Assembly (NCBI GenBank): GCA_000169075.1
Contig: AAVT01000001.1
Span: 483,201-547,200, forward strand
DNA length: 64,000 nucleotides
DNA from: a marine gamma proteobacterium HTCC2143
GTDB taxonomy: Bacteria > Pseudomonadota > Gammaproteobacteria > Pseudomonadales > Dasaniaceae
Direction: 5' to 3'
The translations under genes and the position numbers were made by a program. Below, one piece after another: positions 18,990 to 29,717 of the stretch. Below the pieces are notes generated by a model. That model saw only the letters and a program-made list of their open reading frames with translations, was not told the origin of the DNA and did not search any database. Each line of letters opens with the position of its first letter. The first letter of the stretch is position 1.

Positions 18990-21275
18990 ATGACAAAATC
19001 AACTAGCTATACCGTTTTTAAAAAACACCTGTTACCGGCCTGTATTGGCATGGCTTTAATCAACTCTGCCTCAGCACAACTGGAAGAGGTATTGGTTACT
19101 GCGACTAAACGCTCTGAAACCCTGCAGGAAGTACCTATGAGTATTTCCACTATATCAGGGGAAAGTATCGCAAGACTAGGCGCTGCTGATTTCAATGACA
19201 TAGCAACGACCGTTCCATCATTGTCCCTGCGCTCAGCTGGGCCCGGGCGAACCAAGTTAAATATTCGCGGTATTTCTGCGGCTACTGGCGTGGCACCCAC
19301 CGTTAGCTTCTATATTGACGAAATGCCGGTTTCTACGATTTCATCAGGCTCTTCGACATCCTTTGCTCAAACAATCATAGATCCAAAACTGTATGATTTG
19401 GAACGAGTCGAGGTATTACGCGGACCACAAGGCACTCTCTACGGTTCAAGCTCGATGGGCGGTACAGTCCGTCTTATTACTGCTCAGCCCAGAATCGGTG
19501 AACAAGAAGCTAAAATCAGCACCGAAGTCTCTTCAACAAAAGGTGGCGGTCTCAACACTATACTCAACGGTGTCGTTAATGTACCACTTGGTGACTCTAC
19601 TGCACTCCGCGCTGTTGGCTCCTATACCGATAAAGATGGCTATATTGATCGGGTTGATCGTACTACCGGTAAAAGCTTTAACGACGAAGTGAATAACGAA
19701 GAAACTCAAGCCCTTCGTTTGGCTCTGCGCCATGAGATCAGCGATACAGCCTATATTCAACCTTATGTGTTTTATCAACATACTGAAATGGATGGAAAGC
19801 CAAACTTTGATGGCCCTGGTAGCTCACTTGAGCAACGACGTGATTTCGATGCGGCCGAGCCATACGAAGATGAGTTCACATTATTTAGTGTAACGTATGG
19901 GCAAGACTTCGAGAGCATGAGCTTAACGGCGAGCATCTCACAGCTTGATCGTGAGTTTGAAAATACAGAAGATATAACCGATGCAACATTTCTTGCGGTC
20001 GCAGTTGGCCCCGATGCAGTTCTCGCCAAGGAAGCAGTCGAGCTCGAAGACACAACATTTGAAGCAAGACTTGCTTCGACGACGAGCAGCGACCTTCAAT
20101 GGATAGCCGGTATTTACTACAAAGACTCAGAAGTTGATGCTGGCTACCGTATGCAGGACGGTTTTGATCAAAACCTTTCCCTATATGGTCTAGCTAATAC
20201 GCAAGACAAGAAGACCTACGAAGAAGAAGCGTTTTTTGGCGAAATCACCTATGACTTTACCGACAAGATATCCGTCACCTTAGGCGCCCGCTACCTTGAC
20301 TATGATTTCACTCAGTACAAAGAGGACTGGGGCTTTGTTTATGACGGGGCAAATGGTGGAACCGATAGAAACAATGCAAATATTTTAGATCTAGACGTCA
20401 GTGACGATGACATTCATGGCAAGCTAACCACTACCTATCACTTTAGTGACGATATGCAAGCCTATGCTACTTTATCCAATGGCTCACGCCCCGGTGGCGG
20501 TAACCGCGCGGTGCCGCGCAGTACTAATCCGGCAAACACAACGGCTTTCGCCTGTGATCAAGATCTCAATGATCTGGGTATTTCAGGTAGTCCGGACTCC
20601 TACGGCGGCGACGAAGTGGTCAACACTGAGTTCGGCTGGAAAACCATGGTGAATGAAAATATTCGTTTTAATGGCGCCGTCTACCTAATGAAATGGGATG
20701 ACATTCAGCAAGTTGTTTCTACCAGTGGTGCTTGTGGTTTTAACTTCACAACCAACATCGGTAAAGCAGAGTCTAGAGGGATGGAACTTGAAATTGATGC
20801 CGCCGTTAATGAAAACTTAACGGCGAATTTCTCGCTGGGTTATACCGAAGCAGAATTTCAAGATGACGTACCTGAAGCTGGTGTCGAATCTGGCGATCTC
20901 TTAGCGGATGTCCCTGAGTGGACCTACAATCTCACACTTGATTACGTGATTCCTGTCGACAATGGTGAGTACTTTGCTGTATTCAACTATAACTACGTCG
21001 ACGAAACACTGGAATTATCCGGTAGTGCTAACGATGATATTTCGGCTAACGGTATCATTTCCGGTAACTCTAAGCCTGATTATGAGATCGTTAATCTGCG
21101 CGTCGGCTTCACTAGCGACGACCAGTGGGAGGTGATCCTTTTTGTTGATAACGCTACCGACGAAGAGGCCATTTACAGCTACAGTGATGCATTGGCCTTT
21201 AACATTCCCGCCTATGACCGCACGGTTAGAAACACTCCTAGGACAGCAGGTATTACGTTTAACTATACGTTCTAA
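18990..21275 (+). CDS. TonB-dependent outer-membrane receptor
   Basis: A 761-residue outer-membrane receptor. After a signal peptide ending near ASAQ comes a TonB-box-like segment LEEVLVTATKRSE, then the plug domain (IEVLRGPQGTLYGSSSMGG-type motif, here ERVEVLRGPQGTLYG) and a 22-strand barrel that ends in the aromatic residue of FNYTF. The subtype, with VTATKRSE...LQEVPMSI, belongs to the large marine/sphingomonad-like group of receptors for carbohydrates, aromatics and other organics as well as iron complexes; the substrate is not deducible. A GGGGGA sequence precedes the ATG and a strong terminator follows, so it looks monocistronic. Confidence 0.93.
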   Translation: MTKSTSYTVFKKHLLPACIGMALINSASAQLEEVLVTATKRSETLQEVPMSISTISGESIARLGAADFNDIATTVPSLSLRSAGPGRTKLNIRGISAATGVAPTVSFYIDEMPVSTISSGSSTSFAQTIIDPKLYDLERVEVLRGPQGTLYGSSSMGGTVRLITAQPRIGEQEAKISTEVSSTKGGGLNTILNGVVNVPLGDSTALRAVGSYTDKDGYIDRVDRTTGKSFNDEVNNEETQALRLALRHEISDTAYIQPYVFYQHTEMDGKPNFDGPGSSLEQRRDFDAAEPYEDEFTLFSVTYGQDFESMSLTASISQLDREFENTEDITDATFLAVAVGPDAVLAKEAVELEDTTFEARLASTTSSDLQWIAGIYYKDSEVDAGYRMQDGFDQNLSLYGLANTQDKKTYEEEAFFGEITYDFTDKISVTLGARYLDYDFTQYKEDWGFVYDGANGGTDRNNANILDLDVSDDDIHGKLTTTYHFSDDMQAYATLSNGSRPGGGNRAVPRSTNPANTTAFACDQDLNDLGISGSPDSYGGDEVVNTEFGWKTMVNENIRFNGAVYLMKWDDIQQVVSTSGACGFNFTTNIGKAESRGMELEIDAAVNENLTANFSLGYTEAEFQDDVPEAGVESGDLLADVPEWTYNLTLDYVIPVDNGEYFAVFNYNYVDETLELSGSANDDISANGIISGNSKPDYEIVNLRVGFTSDDQWEVILFVDNATDEEAIYSYSDALAFNIPAYDRTVRNTPRTAGITFNYTF

Positions 21276-21292
21276 GAGCTTCTTATAAGATT

Positions 21293-21320
21293 ATAAAAGG
21301 GCGCTTAGGCGCCCTTTTAT
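21293..21320 (+). terminator. Intrinsic terminator after TonB receptor
   Basis: A perfect 12-bp stem (21293-21304 with 21309-21320) and a TTAG loop. The stem combines GGGCGC with an A-tract/T-tract lower half, so it can act in either direction. Confidence 0.9.
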
Positions 21321-21347
21321 AATTACTTTTAGAGCCAAATTTAACGC

Positions 21348-21980
21348 ATGGAACTTTCAAGCTGGTTATCCCTATTGGCAGTATGCACTGCGGGTGCAAT
21401 GAGCCCCGGGCCAAGTGCTGCCGTCATTATTGATATCAGCATCCGGCAGGGTCGACAACATGGACTAGCAGCAGCGATCGCACACGGGTTGGGCGTGGGC
21501 TGTTATGCCCTAATGGCCAGCCTTGGCCTCGGTTTAATCATTACCAATGATCCGCTTGTATTTAACAGCCTGAAATGGCTGGGGGCAGCTTTTTTACTGT
21601 ATTTGGGACTTCGTGCTCTAGGGTTCAAGCTAACCCCCAGTGCCAATAATCATCCAGAAAGCGAGCCGCAACTCGAATCTCGAAGCTCGTCTCTGTTGGT
21701 CAGTGCCCGGACTGGGTTTTTTGTCGCCATACTGAACCCAAAGGTAGCCCTGTTTTTCCTGGCACTGTTTAGCCAATTTATCGACACAGGGGCGGGAACA
21801 GGTGAAAGGCTATTAATGGCAGCAACAGCAACGGGGGTCGATATTCTTTGGTATATTCTGGTGGCCTCAGCAGTCACAACAGCATCGGTCGATGACAGAT
21901 TTTCTGCCTACGGACCCATGTTAGAGAAGTTATTTGGCGTGCTAATCATTGCGGTGGCAATTAAAGTGGCGGCCGGCTGA
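21348..21980 (+). CDS. LysE/RhtB-family amino-acid exporter
   Basis: A 210-residue inner-membrane protein with about six hydrophobic helices and the family's conserved AMSPGPSAAVI motif near the N-terminus. These proteins export amino acids or related small molecules (lysine, threonine, homoserine lactones). It is convergent with typA, with 19 bases between the genes, and is separated from the upstream receptor by a terminator. The specific substrate is unknown. Confidence 0.9.
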   Translation: MELSSWLSLLAVCTAGAMSPGPSAAVIIDISIRQGRQHGLAAAIAHGLGVGCYALMASLGLGLIITNDPLVFNSLKWLGAAFLLYLGLRALGFKLTPSANNHPESEPQLESRSSSLLVSARTGFFVAILNPKVALFFLALFSQFIDTGAGTGERLLMAATATGVDILWYILVASAVTTASVDDRFSAYGPMLEKLFGVLIIAVAIKVAAG

Positions 21981-21999
21981 CCGCCACTCATGGACATTG

Positions 22000-23805
22000 T
22001 TATTTAGCGCGCTTACGCGCATTTTCCGTTAATAATTTTTTGCGTAAGCGAATACTTTCTGGCGTCACCTCTACCAGCTCATCATCTTCAATAAATTCCA
22101 AAGCCTGCTCCAGTGTATGCGTGACTGGCGGCGACAGTGTTAGCGCTTCGTCGGTACCTGATGCGCGAACATTGGTGAGCTGTTTACCCTTGATGGGATT
22201 AATAGCCAGATCATTGTTACGTGAATGAAGACCAACAATCTGCCCTTCGTAGATATCGACCGCATGCCCGAGGAATAAACGGCCTCGGCTTTGGATATTG
22301 AACAACGCATACGCTGCTGTTTTACCACTGACCATGCTTACCAACACGCCGTTCTGACGCTTGGCAACATCGCCCTCTTTAGCAAGTCCGTAATGAGCAA
22401 ATATACTAGTCATAATACCTGACCCAGAAGTCAGTGTAAGAAACAAACCACGGAAACCAATCAAGCCACGCGAAGGCATAAGAAATTCCAGCCGCACACG
22501 GCCTTTTCCGTCTGGCTCCATATTAGTCAGTTCCGCTTTACGCAGACCTAACTCTTCCATGATCGAGCCCTGATGCTGATCTTCAATGTCGATAACCACA
22601 ATTTCATAGGGTTCATGAGTTTTGCCATCCACTTCTTTCTGGACAACCTCAGGCCGAGAGATACACATCTCAAAACCTTCGCGACGCATCGTTTCAATCA
22701 ATACCGATAAGTGCAATTCACCGCGACCGGAGACCACAAATTTATCCGGGCTATCGCCAGCAGCAACACGCAGTGCCACGTTGTGGATGAGCTCTTGATC
22801 CAGGCGATCTTTGATATTGCGGGTGGTAACAAACTTCCCTTCTTTACCGGCAAAAGGCGAATCATTGACAATGAAGGTCATGCTGACCGTTGGCTCATCT
22901 ACTGACAGTGGTGGCAACGCTTCAATTTTATCTGGGTCACACAAGGTGTCTGAAATACTCAACCCATCAATGCCCGTGATACAAACGATATCCCCAGCGC
23001 GCGCTTCAGACACTTCAATGCGCTCAAGACCTAGGTGACCCATAACTTTCAGTACCCTGCCTTTTCTTTCTTTGCCGTCCGCACCTACTACTATCACTTG
23101 TTGATTAGGCTTGAGTACGCCGCGGGCGATACGCCCGACACCGATAACCCCTACATAACTTGAGAAGTCCAACGCCGAGATCTGCATCTGCACCGGGCCA
23201 TCTATGTCGACATCAGGAGCGTCCACTTTATCAACGATCATTTCAAATAGCGGCGTCATGTCCTCCGCCATTTCCTCCGAATCCAAACCGGCTATACCAT
23301 TGATAGCGGAGGTGTAAATAACGGGGAAGTCCAGCTGCTCATCGGTGGCGCCTAAGTTATCAAACAATTCAAACACTTGATCCATAACCCAGTCAGGACG
23401 AGCACCAGGACGATCGATTTTATTGATCACGACAATAGGATTTAGACCCTGCTCAAAAGCCTTGGAAGTTACAAAACGCGTTTGCGGCATAGGGCCATCA
23501 ACAGCATCAACCAATAGCAGCACACAATCCACCATCGACAACACGCGCTCAACCTCGCCACCGAAGTCGGCATGTCCTGGTGTATCAACGATATTGATAT
23601 GGTAGCCATTCCACTCAATGGCAGTATTTTTTGCCAGAATAGTAATGCCGCGCTCTTTCTCCTGGTCGTTGGAGTCCATGACACGCTCAGCACCTTCATC
23701 GCGGCGCTCCAAGGTTCCAGACTGTGCCAGTAATTTATCAACCAAAGTCGTTTTACCATGGTCAACGTGGGCAATAATCGCGATGTTACGAAGTTTTTCT
23801 ATCAC
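22000..23805 (-). CDS. typA: Ribosome-associated GTPase TypA/BipA
   Basis: TypA is an EF-G-like GTPase that helps 50S assembly and growth under stress, including cold. The 601 residues show the G-domain motifs in order: [27 protein letters not shown] and [15 protein letters not shown], followed by EF-G domains II, III and V and the TypA-specific C-terminus. The start is GTG at 23805 ([16 protein letters not shown]); AGGTG lies eight bases before it. It is transcribed alone and converges on the LysE-type gene. Confidence 0.96.
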   Translation of the reverse strand: MIEKLRNIAIIAHVDHGKTTLVDKLLAQSGTLERRDEGAERVMDSNDQEKERGITILAKNTAIEWNGYHINIVDTPGHADFGGEVERVLSMVDCVLLLVDAVDGPMPQTRFVTSKAFEQGLNPIVVINKIDRPGARPDWVMDQVFELFDNLGATDEQLDFPVIYTSAINGIAGLDSEEMAEDMTPLFEMIVDKVDAPDVDIDGPVQMQISALDFSSYVGVIGVGRIARGVLKPNQQVIVVGADGKERKGRVLKVMGHLGLERIEVSEARAGDIVCITGIDGLSISDTLCDPDKIEALPPLSVDEPTVSMTFIVNDSPFAGKEGKFVTTRNIKDRLDQELIHNVALRVAAGDSPDKFVVSGRGELHLSVLIETMRREGFEMCISRPEVVQKEVDGKTHEPYEIVVIDIEDQHQGSIMEELGLRKAELTNMEPDGKGRVRLEFLMPSRGLIGFRGLFLTLTSGSGIMTSIFAHYGLAKEGDVAKRQNGVLVSMVSGKTAAYALFNIQSRGRLFLGHAVDIYEGQIVGLHSRNNDLAINPIKGKQLTNVRASGTDEALTLSPPVTHTLEQALEFIEDDELVEVTPESIRLRKKLLTENARKRAK

Positions 23806-24074
23806 TTGAGGGGCACCTGAATAGTAGCAAGGGCAAAAAAGGTGCGAGATTATACATCAAGTGAGTCGCCAACACCTTAAGTATATTGGCAATCTGTGGA
23901 TTAACCTTTTCACTCGCTTATGGGGTATTCAGGCCCCGAAACACATAAATCGGTCCCTGCTGACCCATGAAGATCGATATGAAGACGACTGGGAGCCCTG
24001 TTAGTATATTTCTGGGCGCTGTTAGCCTTGAGGCTAGGTGACCGACTGTTTCTTGATCGAGCGGCTATCAGAGC

Positions 24075-25496
24075 TCAACCAACAAAACTAAAACCAAAAT
24101 ATTTCAAGGCAACGGTATTAATAAAGACTAGAGCCAAAATTAATGGAATGAACGTACCAAGAGAGAAATCTATGTACCGCTCAACGACAGAGCCGCGATA
24201 AGAAAGGTCGGAATGCTCCAGCTCAACGTGAAAGTTGTGTTTTTTCCAGCGATAGATAACAAATAAACAAACCAAAAGACCGTTGAGCGGCAAAATAGTG
24301 TCATAAAAAACATCAATAATCACATCAAAAATTGACTTAGATTGGCCGGCATAACTGGCAAATTCCGTTAAAAAACCTACCCGCCCAAAGGACAAAATAC
24401 AGGCAATCGAAATGACGGCCATCGACAGGGAAAGCAGCAATAGCGCTTTGGGCCGCGAATAACCTTTGCCCGTAACCAGGCTTGCGGCAGGCACTTCGGT
24501 GATAGAAACCAGAGAGGTGATCGCGGCAAATAACACCAATAAGAAAAACAGTGACGCTACAGCACTCGCTCCGAAATAGCCGATTGTCGCCTGTAAGGCG
24601 AGAAAAATTTTAGGCAAAAAAGTAAAAATAAGTCCGATAGAGGAATCGCTCAAATCTGCCGTATTCGTTAACGGATTAAACGCGAAGATCGCCGGCAGAA
24701 TCATCAACCCAGCAGAAAAAGCGACAGCAGTATCGGTCATTGCAACAAACTTGGCGGAATTCGAGATACTGTCGCCACGTCTCATATAGGACCCATAAGT
24801 GATCATGATGCCCATGCCGAGCGATAATGAGAAGAAAGCTTGGGACAAAGCACCATTGATAACGCTAGCGTTAATTTTACTGAAATCAGGGACCAGATAA
24901 TAGCGAACACCCGCAAAGGCGTTGTCCAGCGTTAAGACAAATATGACCAATCCGATCAACATAACAAACAGCAAAGGCATCATTATTTTTGCGGCGCGTT
25001 CAATACCTTCCTTCACGCCGCCGACTAAAATAATATTGACGACCGCTGCAACAATAGCAAAATAGACAAAGACGGCGTTCGAATTGATAAATTGATTAAA
25101 GTAATCAGGACCGGCAAGTTGATCCAAATTTCCCGTGACTGCCTCATAGACAAAACCGAACAACCAGACGGTAATAACCATATAGAATATTGCAATCATA
25201 TACGGTGTAATTAAAACTAGCCATCCAGCCAGTGACCACAGTACTGACTTGTCTGATAAGTCGCGATAGGCACCCAATGGATCCTTTTGCGCATGTCGAC
25301 CCACCGATAACTCTGCCATCATAATCGGCAGACAAACCAAGAAAACGAATAAAGCGTAGATTAAGAGAAAAGCACCACCACCATTTTTAGCTGCAGCCAC
25401 AGGAAAACCAACTAGGTTTCCAATGCCAACCGCCGACCCTGCAGCAGCCAATATAAAACCCAAGCGTGAGCCAAACTGCTCTCTGGATACGGTCAT
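24075..25496 (-). CDS. Sodium-dependent transporter, NSS/SNF family (second copy)
   Basis: A 473-residue paralogue of the transporter at 17381, with the same first-helix signature (LGFILAAAGSAVGIGNLVGFP). Here VGFP replaces WGFP, so the Trp in the unwound helix is missing; this may change the substrate site. About twelve helices are visible. Met at 25496 (MTVSREQFGSRLGF) is preceded by GGAACAAAG and fits the paralogue's N-terminus better than the TTG at 25508. It is monocistronic by position. Substrate is probably an amino acid, by family. Confidence 0.92.
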   Translation of the reverse strand: MTVSREQFGSRLGFILAAAGSAVGIGNLVGFPVAAAKNGGGAFLLIYALFVFLVCLPIMMAELSVGRHAQKDPLGAYRDLSDKSVLWSLAGWLVLITPYMIAIFYMVITVWLFGFVYEAVTGNLDQLAGPDYFNQFINSNAVFVYFAIVAAVVNIILVGGVKEGIERAAKIMMPLLFVMLIGLVIFVLTLDNAFAGVRYYLVPDFSKINASVINGALSQAFFSLSLGMGIMITYGSYMRRGDSISNSAKFVAMTDTAVAFSAGLMILPAIFAFNPLTNTADLSDSSIGLIFTFLPKIFLALQATIGYFGASAVASLFFLLVLFAAITSLVSITEVPAASLVTGKGYSRPKALLLLSLSMAVISIACILSFGRVGFLTEFASYAGQSKSIFDVIIDVFYDTILPLNGLLVCLFVIYRWKKHNFHVELEHSDLSYRGSVVERYIDFSLGTFIPLILALVFINTVALKYFGFSFVG

Positions 25497-25621
25497 ACTT
25501 TGTTCCAATTATTATGCGATGATGAGCTATCATAGCAGTTTTCTTTCGATACAAAAGGCACTACCATGCTATCCCTCAGGCTTTTATATGATGAGAAAAT
25601 CTTTAAAAAGGCCCTATTGCA

Positions 25622-26053
25622 GTGAAACGATCCAACCTACGAATAACTACGCTGATAATGCTTGCTATCTGTGTGGGACTGTATTTTTATACTACCGAGC
25701 AAAAAAACTACTATGATCGAGTGGCTATCCCGATCGCTACCAATATCCTGACAGAAATCAGCAGCGGGGAAAAATCCGCTTTGCTAAACAACCTGTCTCA
25801 AGAAGCACAGAAGACTCTAAATGATTCACAGTTAGAGACGATGCTTCTTCACTATCGCAAATTTGGCCAACTTGATTCCGTGAAAAACTTCCAATTTTCC
25901 CGCGTTGCCAGCGCTCTATCCATACTCGGTGACAGTAAAATTAATTACTCAGCAGATGCTACCTTCAGCAGCGGGGCTGCAGCTATTAATATTACGCTAG
26001 TCTCTGAGGGTAATAGGCTCAAAATTTATAATTTCACCGTTACTCGGTCGTAA
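25622..26053 (+). CDS. Small membrane-anchored protein of unknown function (143 aa)
   Basis: Residues about 8-24 form one hydrophobic helix (ITTLIMLAICVGLYFY), after a short basic N-terminus; the rest is hydrophilic and likely periplasmic. The C-terminal half has alternating polar and hydrophobic residues (INITLVSEGNRLKIYNFTVTR), like a small beta-rich fold of the DUF4864/NTF2-like sort, but no family is recognised. The start is GTG at 25622; no in-frame ATG lies nearby. The gene ends 6 bases before the convergent thiI stop. Its spacing and composition support a real gene. Confidence 0.6.
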   Translation: MKRSNLRITTLIMLAICVGLYFYTTEQKNYYDRVAIPIATNILTEISSGEKSALLNNLSQEAQKTLNDSQLETMLLHYRKFGQLDSVKNFQFSRVASALSILGDSKINYSADATFSSGAAAINITLVSEGNRLKIYNFTVTRS

Positions 26054-26059
26054 GTTTAT

Positions 26060-27514
26060 TTAGGCGGGGCGATAAACTTTAACATTGCGATAGCCTTGCT
26101 CCACGAGGTAAGCGGCATGGAGCTTACTCATCACGCCCCTGTCACAGTACAACAGATAAGATTTGGATGTGTCGAGCTCAGAAAACTTGCTATGTAGGTC
26201 ATAAAAAGGAATTTTTTGTATTTCAATCTGACTAAGTTCCAGAGGGTTTATTTCTTCTTCAGAGGAATGGCGAACATCAATGATGACGGCCCCTTCCACA
26301 GGAATACTTAATATTTCGACGTCATGAATCAGCAAATCTTCTTCAGCAATTTTATCGATATTGGTATAGACAGCGTCCTGCAATGCTTTATCGAGCACCG
26401 AAAAATCAAACTTACCTTCCTCGATAGCAATTTTTTCAGGCCTAGCCTTGACGGTCGGATTCACTGAAATAACACCACAATACTCGGGCATAGCCGCGGC
26501 AAATTTCTCCGTGCCAATTTCTCTAGCGATGCGAATAATGTCTTCTTTATCTGAAACGATTAGGGGGCGCAGCACAAGGGTTTCGGTGACGGAGTCAATC
26601 ACCGACAAGTTCGTCAGCGTTTGGCTAGAGACCTGCGCGACCGCCTCTCCTGTGACAAGAGCTTGGCCGCGCAAATTTTTTGCAACTTCGGTGCCGGCCC
26701 TCAACATCATTCTTTTAAGAACAACGCCCATTTGTGAATCATCAACATTTTTCAAAATTTCCGCAACGACGTCCTCGAAAGGTACTGAAACAAATTTTAC
26801 TCGAGACGAAGCACCGTATTTCATCCACAAATAAAGCGCTATTTCTTTAACGCCCACCTCGTGGTCACGACCACCCAGGTTAAAAAAACAGAAATGCGTA
26901 CGCATCCCGCGCTTCATTGTCATATAAGTTGATACGGTAGAATCGAAGCCTCCAGAGATAAGACTGACAGCGGATTCCAGGCTACCCAAGGGGAAGCCGC
27001 CGAGGCCTTCATAGCGACGGTTAATGATATATAGCCTTTCGTTCTTAAGTTCGATCCTAACCGTAACGTCGGGATTGCGTAAATTCACGCCTGCTGAATC
27101 GCAATGTCGGTCGAGCTCCCCCCCAATATATTGCTCCATTTGATGAGAGTTGAAGTCATGCTTCCCTAAGCGCTTACAACGAACCGCAAATGTCTTGTGC
27201 GCCAGACGATTCCCCCATAATTCTCGGGTCTTTTCAAACGCTTGGGGCATATCGACAAAAGGATATTCCATAACATCAAGAAAATGAGCGATGCCTGGTG
27301 TGCACGACAAAACCTCAATCATCCGTAACCGCTGCTGCTCATCCGCTACTCTACTTTTAACAATTATCCGATCCCAATCACTTGCAACGACAACAGAGCT
27401 GTCCACAGTCTTCAGTACAGTCCGAAGGTTATTTCGCAACCGCTTCACAAAATGCTTACGCACAGGCCTGCTTTTAATTACTATTTCAGGGAAGAACCTT
27501 ACGATGAATTGCAT
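26060..27514 (-). CDS. thiI: tRNA 4-thiouridine synthase / thiazole sulfurtransferase ThiI
   Basis: ThiI makes 4-thiouridine at position 8 of tRNA and, in gammaproteobacteria, supplies sulfur for the thiazole of thiamine. The 484 residues have an N-terminal ferredoxin-like/THUMP part (to about 165), a PP-loop ATP site SGGFDSTVST (187-196) and a C-terminal rhodanese domain. The two redox cysteines are Cys346 (PEYCGV) and Cys457 (LLYCDRG), matching Cys344 and Cys456 of E. coli. Presence of the rhodanese domain means the long, thiamine-competent form. It is divergent from glnA across about 500 bases. Confidence 0.96.
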   Translation of the reverse strand: MQFIVRFFPEIVIKSRPVRKHFVKRLRNNLRTVLKTVDSSVVVASDWDRIIVKSRVADEQQRLRMIEVLSCTPGIAHFLDVMEYPFVDMPQAFEKTRELWGNRLAHKTFAVRCKRLGKHDFNSHQMEQYIGGELDRHCDSAGVNLRNPDVTVRIELKNERLYIINRRYEGLGGFPLGSLESAVSLISGGFDSTVSTYMTMKRGMRTHFCFFNLGGRDHEVGVKEIALYLWMKYGASSRVKFVSVPFEDVVAEILKNVDDSQMGVVLKRMMLRAGTEVAKNLRGQALVTGEAVAQVSSQTLTNLSVIDSVTETLVLRPLIVSDKEDIIRIAREIGTEKFAAAMPEYCGVISVNPTVKARPEKIAIEEGKFDFSVLDKALQDAVYTNIDKIAEEDLLIHDVEILSIPVEGAVIIDVRHSSEEEINPLELSQIEIQKIPFYDLHSKFSELDTSKSYLLYCDRGVMSKLHAAYLVEQGYRNVKVYRPA

Positions 27515-27726
27515 GTAAAAATAGAACTCCGTACTGGCATGCTGACTAAAAAGTATTGGTTTGATACCGGACGTTGAGCACCGATGGTCAAGCCTGCGGT
27601 ATTATACGCGTCTGGGCAGACACTGACAGCGGGTAGCCACCAACCCCAACCATTAGCGCGCTGATATCCCAGTAGTTTCTAAGCGCCCCATAATGGTTTA
27701 CACTAGGCAGCTTTTAGGTGTAAGTC

Positions 27727-27795
27727 GCACCATTTCGGACCAGTTAGGTCTATTTTGGTGCAAATTTCACGTAGGCTGATCCTGCGTCCGCACCA
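27727..27795. promoter_or_regulatory. Candidate NtrC half-sites upstream of glnA
   Basis: Three exact half-sites of the NtrC operator (consensus dyad TGCACC-N5-GGTGCA) lie in this stretch: GCACCA at 27727, TGGTGC at 27756 and GCACCA at 27790. Their partner halves are degenerate. They sit 40-110 bases upstream of a good sigma54 promoter, the expected enhancer distance. The gene between glnA and thiI starts is absent, so the 508-base region is mainly regulatory. Confidence 0.55.
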
Positions 27796-27834
27796 AAACG
27801 TAACCAATTCAGTGACTTAGCTATCGTCTGTAGC

Positions 27835-27850
27835 TGGCATATAAATTGCT
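27835..27850 (+). promoter_or_regulatory. Sigma54 (RpoN) promoter of glnA
   Basis: TGGCATATAAATTGCT matches the -24/-12 consensus TGGCAC-N5-TTGCA: the GG and GC doublets are spaced correctly and only two positions deviate. The glnA start lies about 170 bases downstream, so the leader is long. Confidence 0.75.
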
Positions 27851-28022
27851 GCCAACTTATTCACTGATATTGAGAAGCCATGGGGTACCAAAACCCGGCG
27901 CTTCAGAAGGCCATGTTAACCATTTTGTGCAGTAGGCGAACGGCCATCAACAAAACAAGAACGTGCAAGTTACAGGCAATTTTTAACCATTTATTAAATA
28001 ACTTACTACTAAGGAGTCGAGG

Positions 28023-29429
28023 ATGTCAGAGAACACCCTGAATATGATCAAAGAAAACGATGTGAAATGGGTAGATTTACGTTTCACCGACACTAAAGGT
28101 AAAGAACAGCACGTTACTATTCCCGTAAAGGAAATTGACGAAGGGTTTTTCGAAGACGGCAAGATGTTCGACGGTTCATCTATATCTGGATGGAAGGGCA
28201 TCAACGAATCCGACATGATATTAATGCCTGATGATTCGACTGCGGTTATCGACCCCTTCACCGATGACACAACGATGAACCTTCGCTGTGATATTGTTGA
28301 ACCTACAACCATGCAAGGCTACAGCCGCGATCCTCGTTCAATTGCCGAGCGCGCAGAAGGTTATATGAGATCTACCGGTATCGCCGACAGCTGTTTGTTC
28401 GGTCCTGAGCCCGAGTTTTTCGTATTTGACGACGTCAAATGGCATGCAGATATGAGCGGCGCTGGCTACGAAATCAATTCCGAAGAAGCAGCATGGTCTT
28501 CTAACCACAGCTATGACGACGGTAATACCGGTCACCGCCCTGGTGTGAAAGGCGGCTATTTCCCAGTTCCTCCAGTCGATTCACTGCATGACCTGCGCGG
28601 CGCCATGTGTAATGCCATGGAAGCTATGGGCCTCGACATTGAAGTTCATCACCACGAAGTTGGAACGGCCGGCCAATGCGAAATTGGCGTTGGGCCCAAC
28701 ACCGCTGTTAAAAAAGCGGATGAAATCCAAATCTTCAAGTACTGCGTTCACAATGTCGCTCATGCCTATGGCAAAACAGCGACTTTCATGCCTAAACCAC
28801 TGGTTGGCGACAACGGTTCCGGCATGCACGTGCACCAGTCTTTGAGCAAAGATGGTACCAACATCATGGCGGGCGATGTCTATGGCGGTCTGTCTGAAAC
28901 AGCGCTTTATTACATAGGCGGCATCATCAAACATGCTCGTGCGCTAAATGCTTTTGCCAACGCTTCTACCAACTCTTACAAGCGCCTGGTTCCAGGTTTT
29001 GAAGCACCCGTTATGCTGGCATACTCTGCTCGTAACCGTTCGGCGTCTATTCGTATTCCTTTCGTTCCGAATCCAAAAGCACGTCGTATCGAAGTTCGTT
29101 TCGGTGATCCTACGGCAAACCCTTACTTAATGTTTGCCAGTATGTTGATGGCGGGCCTTGATGGAATCCAGAACAAGATTCATCCTGGGGATGCTGCAGA
29201 CAAAGATTTGTATGACTTGCCCGCTGAAGAAGCCGCTGAAATACCCACCGTGGCCTCAAGTCTCGAGCAGGCACTTGCAGCTCTTGATGCGGATCGAGCA
29301 TTCTTAACTGCCGGCGGCGTAATGGATGACGATATGATCGACGCTTACATCGCGCTCAAGAGTGAAGAAGTGGAAAAATTGAACATGACTACTCATCCCG
29401 TTGAGTTTGACATGTACTACTCAGTCTAA
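28023..29429 (+). CDS. glnA: Glutamine synthetase, type I
   Basis: GlnA makes glutamine from glutamate, ammonia and ATP as a dodecamer. The 468 residues match the enterobacterial class: [10 protein letters not shown] near the N-terminus, metal-binding [13 protein letters not shown]-site [11 protein letters not shown] and substrate-site [10 protein letters not shown]. The adenylylation site is Tyr397 in KDLYDLP, so activity should be controlled by GlnE. A strong AAGGAG precedes the ATG. Upstream are a sigma54 promoter and NtrC half-sites; downstream is a strong terminator. The ntrBC genes, often next to glnA, are not here. Confidence 0.98.
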   Translation: MSENTLNMIKENDVKWVDLRFTDTKGKEQHVTIPVKEIDEGFFEDGKMFDGSSISGWKGINESDMILMPDDSTAVIDPFTDDTTMNLRCDIVEPTTMQGYSRDPRSIAERAEGYMRSTGIADSCLFGPEPEFFVFDDVKWHADMSGAGYEINSEEAAWSSNHSYDDGNTGHRPGVKGGYFPVPPVDSLHDLRGAMCNAMEAMGLDIEVHHHEVGTAGQCEIGVGPNTAVKKADEIQIFKYCVHNVAHAYGKTATFMPKPLVGDNGSGMHVHQSLSKDGTNIMAGDVYGGLSETALYYIGGIIKHARALNAFANASTNSYKRLVPGFEAPVMLAYSARNRSASIRIPFVPNPKARRIEVRFGDPTANPYLMFASMLMAGLDGIQNKIHPGDAADKDLYDLPAEEAAEIPTVASSLEQALAALDADRAFLTAGGVMDDDMIDAYIALKSEEVEKLNMTTHPVEFDMYYSV

Positions 29430-29480
29430 AGCTATTGGCTGAGCCAGTTTCAAACCGGCTCAACCATCCTGACTTGATCA

Positions 29481-29518
29481 AAAAAAGCCTAATTCGGTGC
29501 ACCGAATTAGGCTTTTTT
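29481..29518 (+). terminator. Intrinsic terminator after glnA
   Basis: A 38-base perfect palindrome centred on GGTGCACC, with an A-tract on the left and six T at the right end. It can work in both directions and lies 51 bases past the glnA stop. Confidence 0.92.
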
Positions 29519-29717
29519 ATGGCTGTCTATTTCTTTTTAAACGCGCGGCGACATGACATAGATTTCAAACTGCCAACACAGTCACCCGCACCCACTAAGG
29601 GTCACTGTCAGACACTATTCAATCTACCCGCGATAACAATTATCGAAGAAAGGTCTCTGTTTCAAACACCGCTAAATGTTGCCCCAAACACCTACGGCCG
29701 CAATAGCCAAACGCGAA

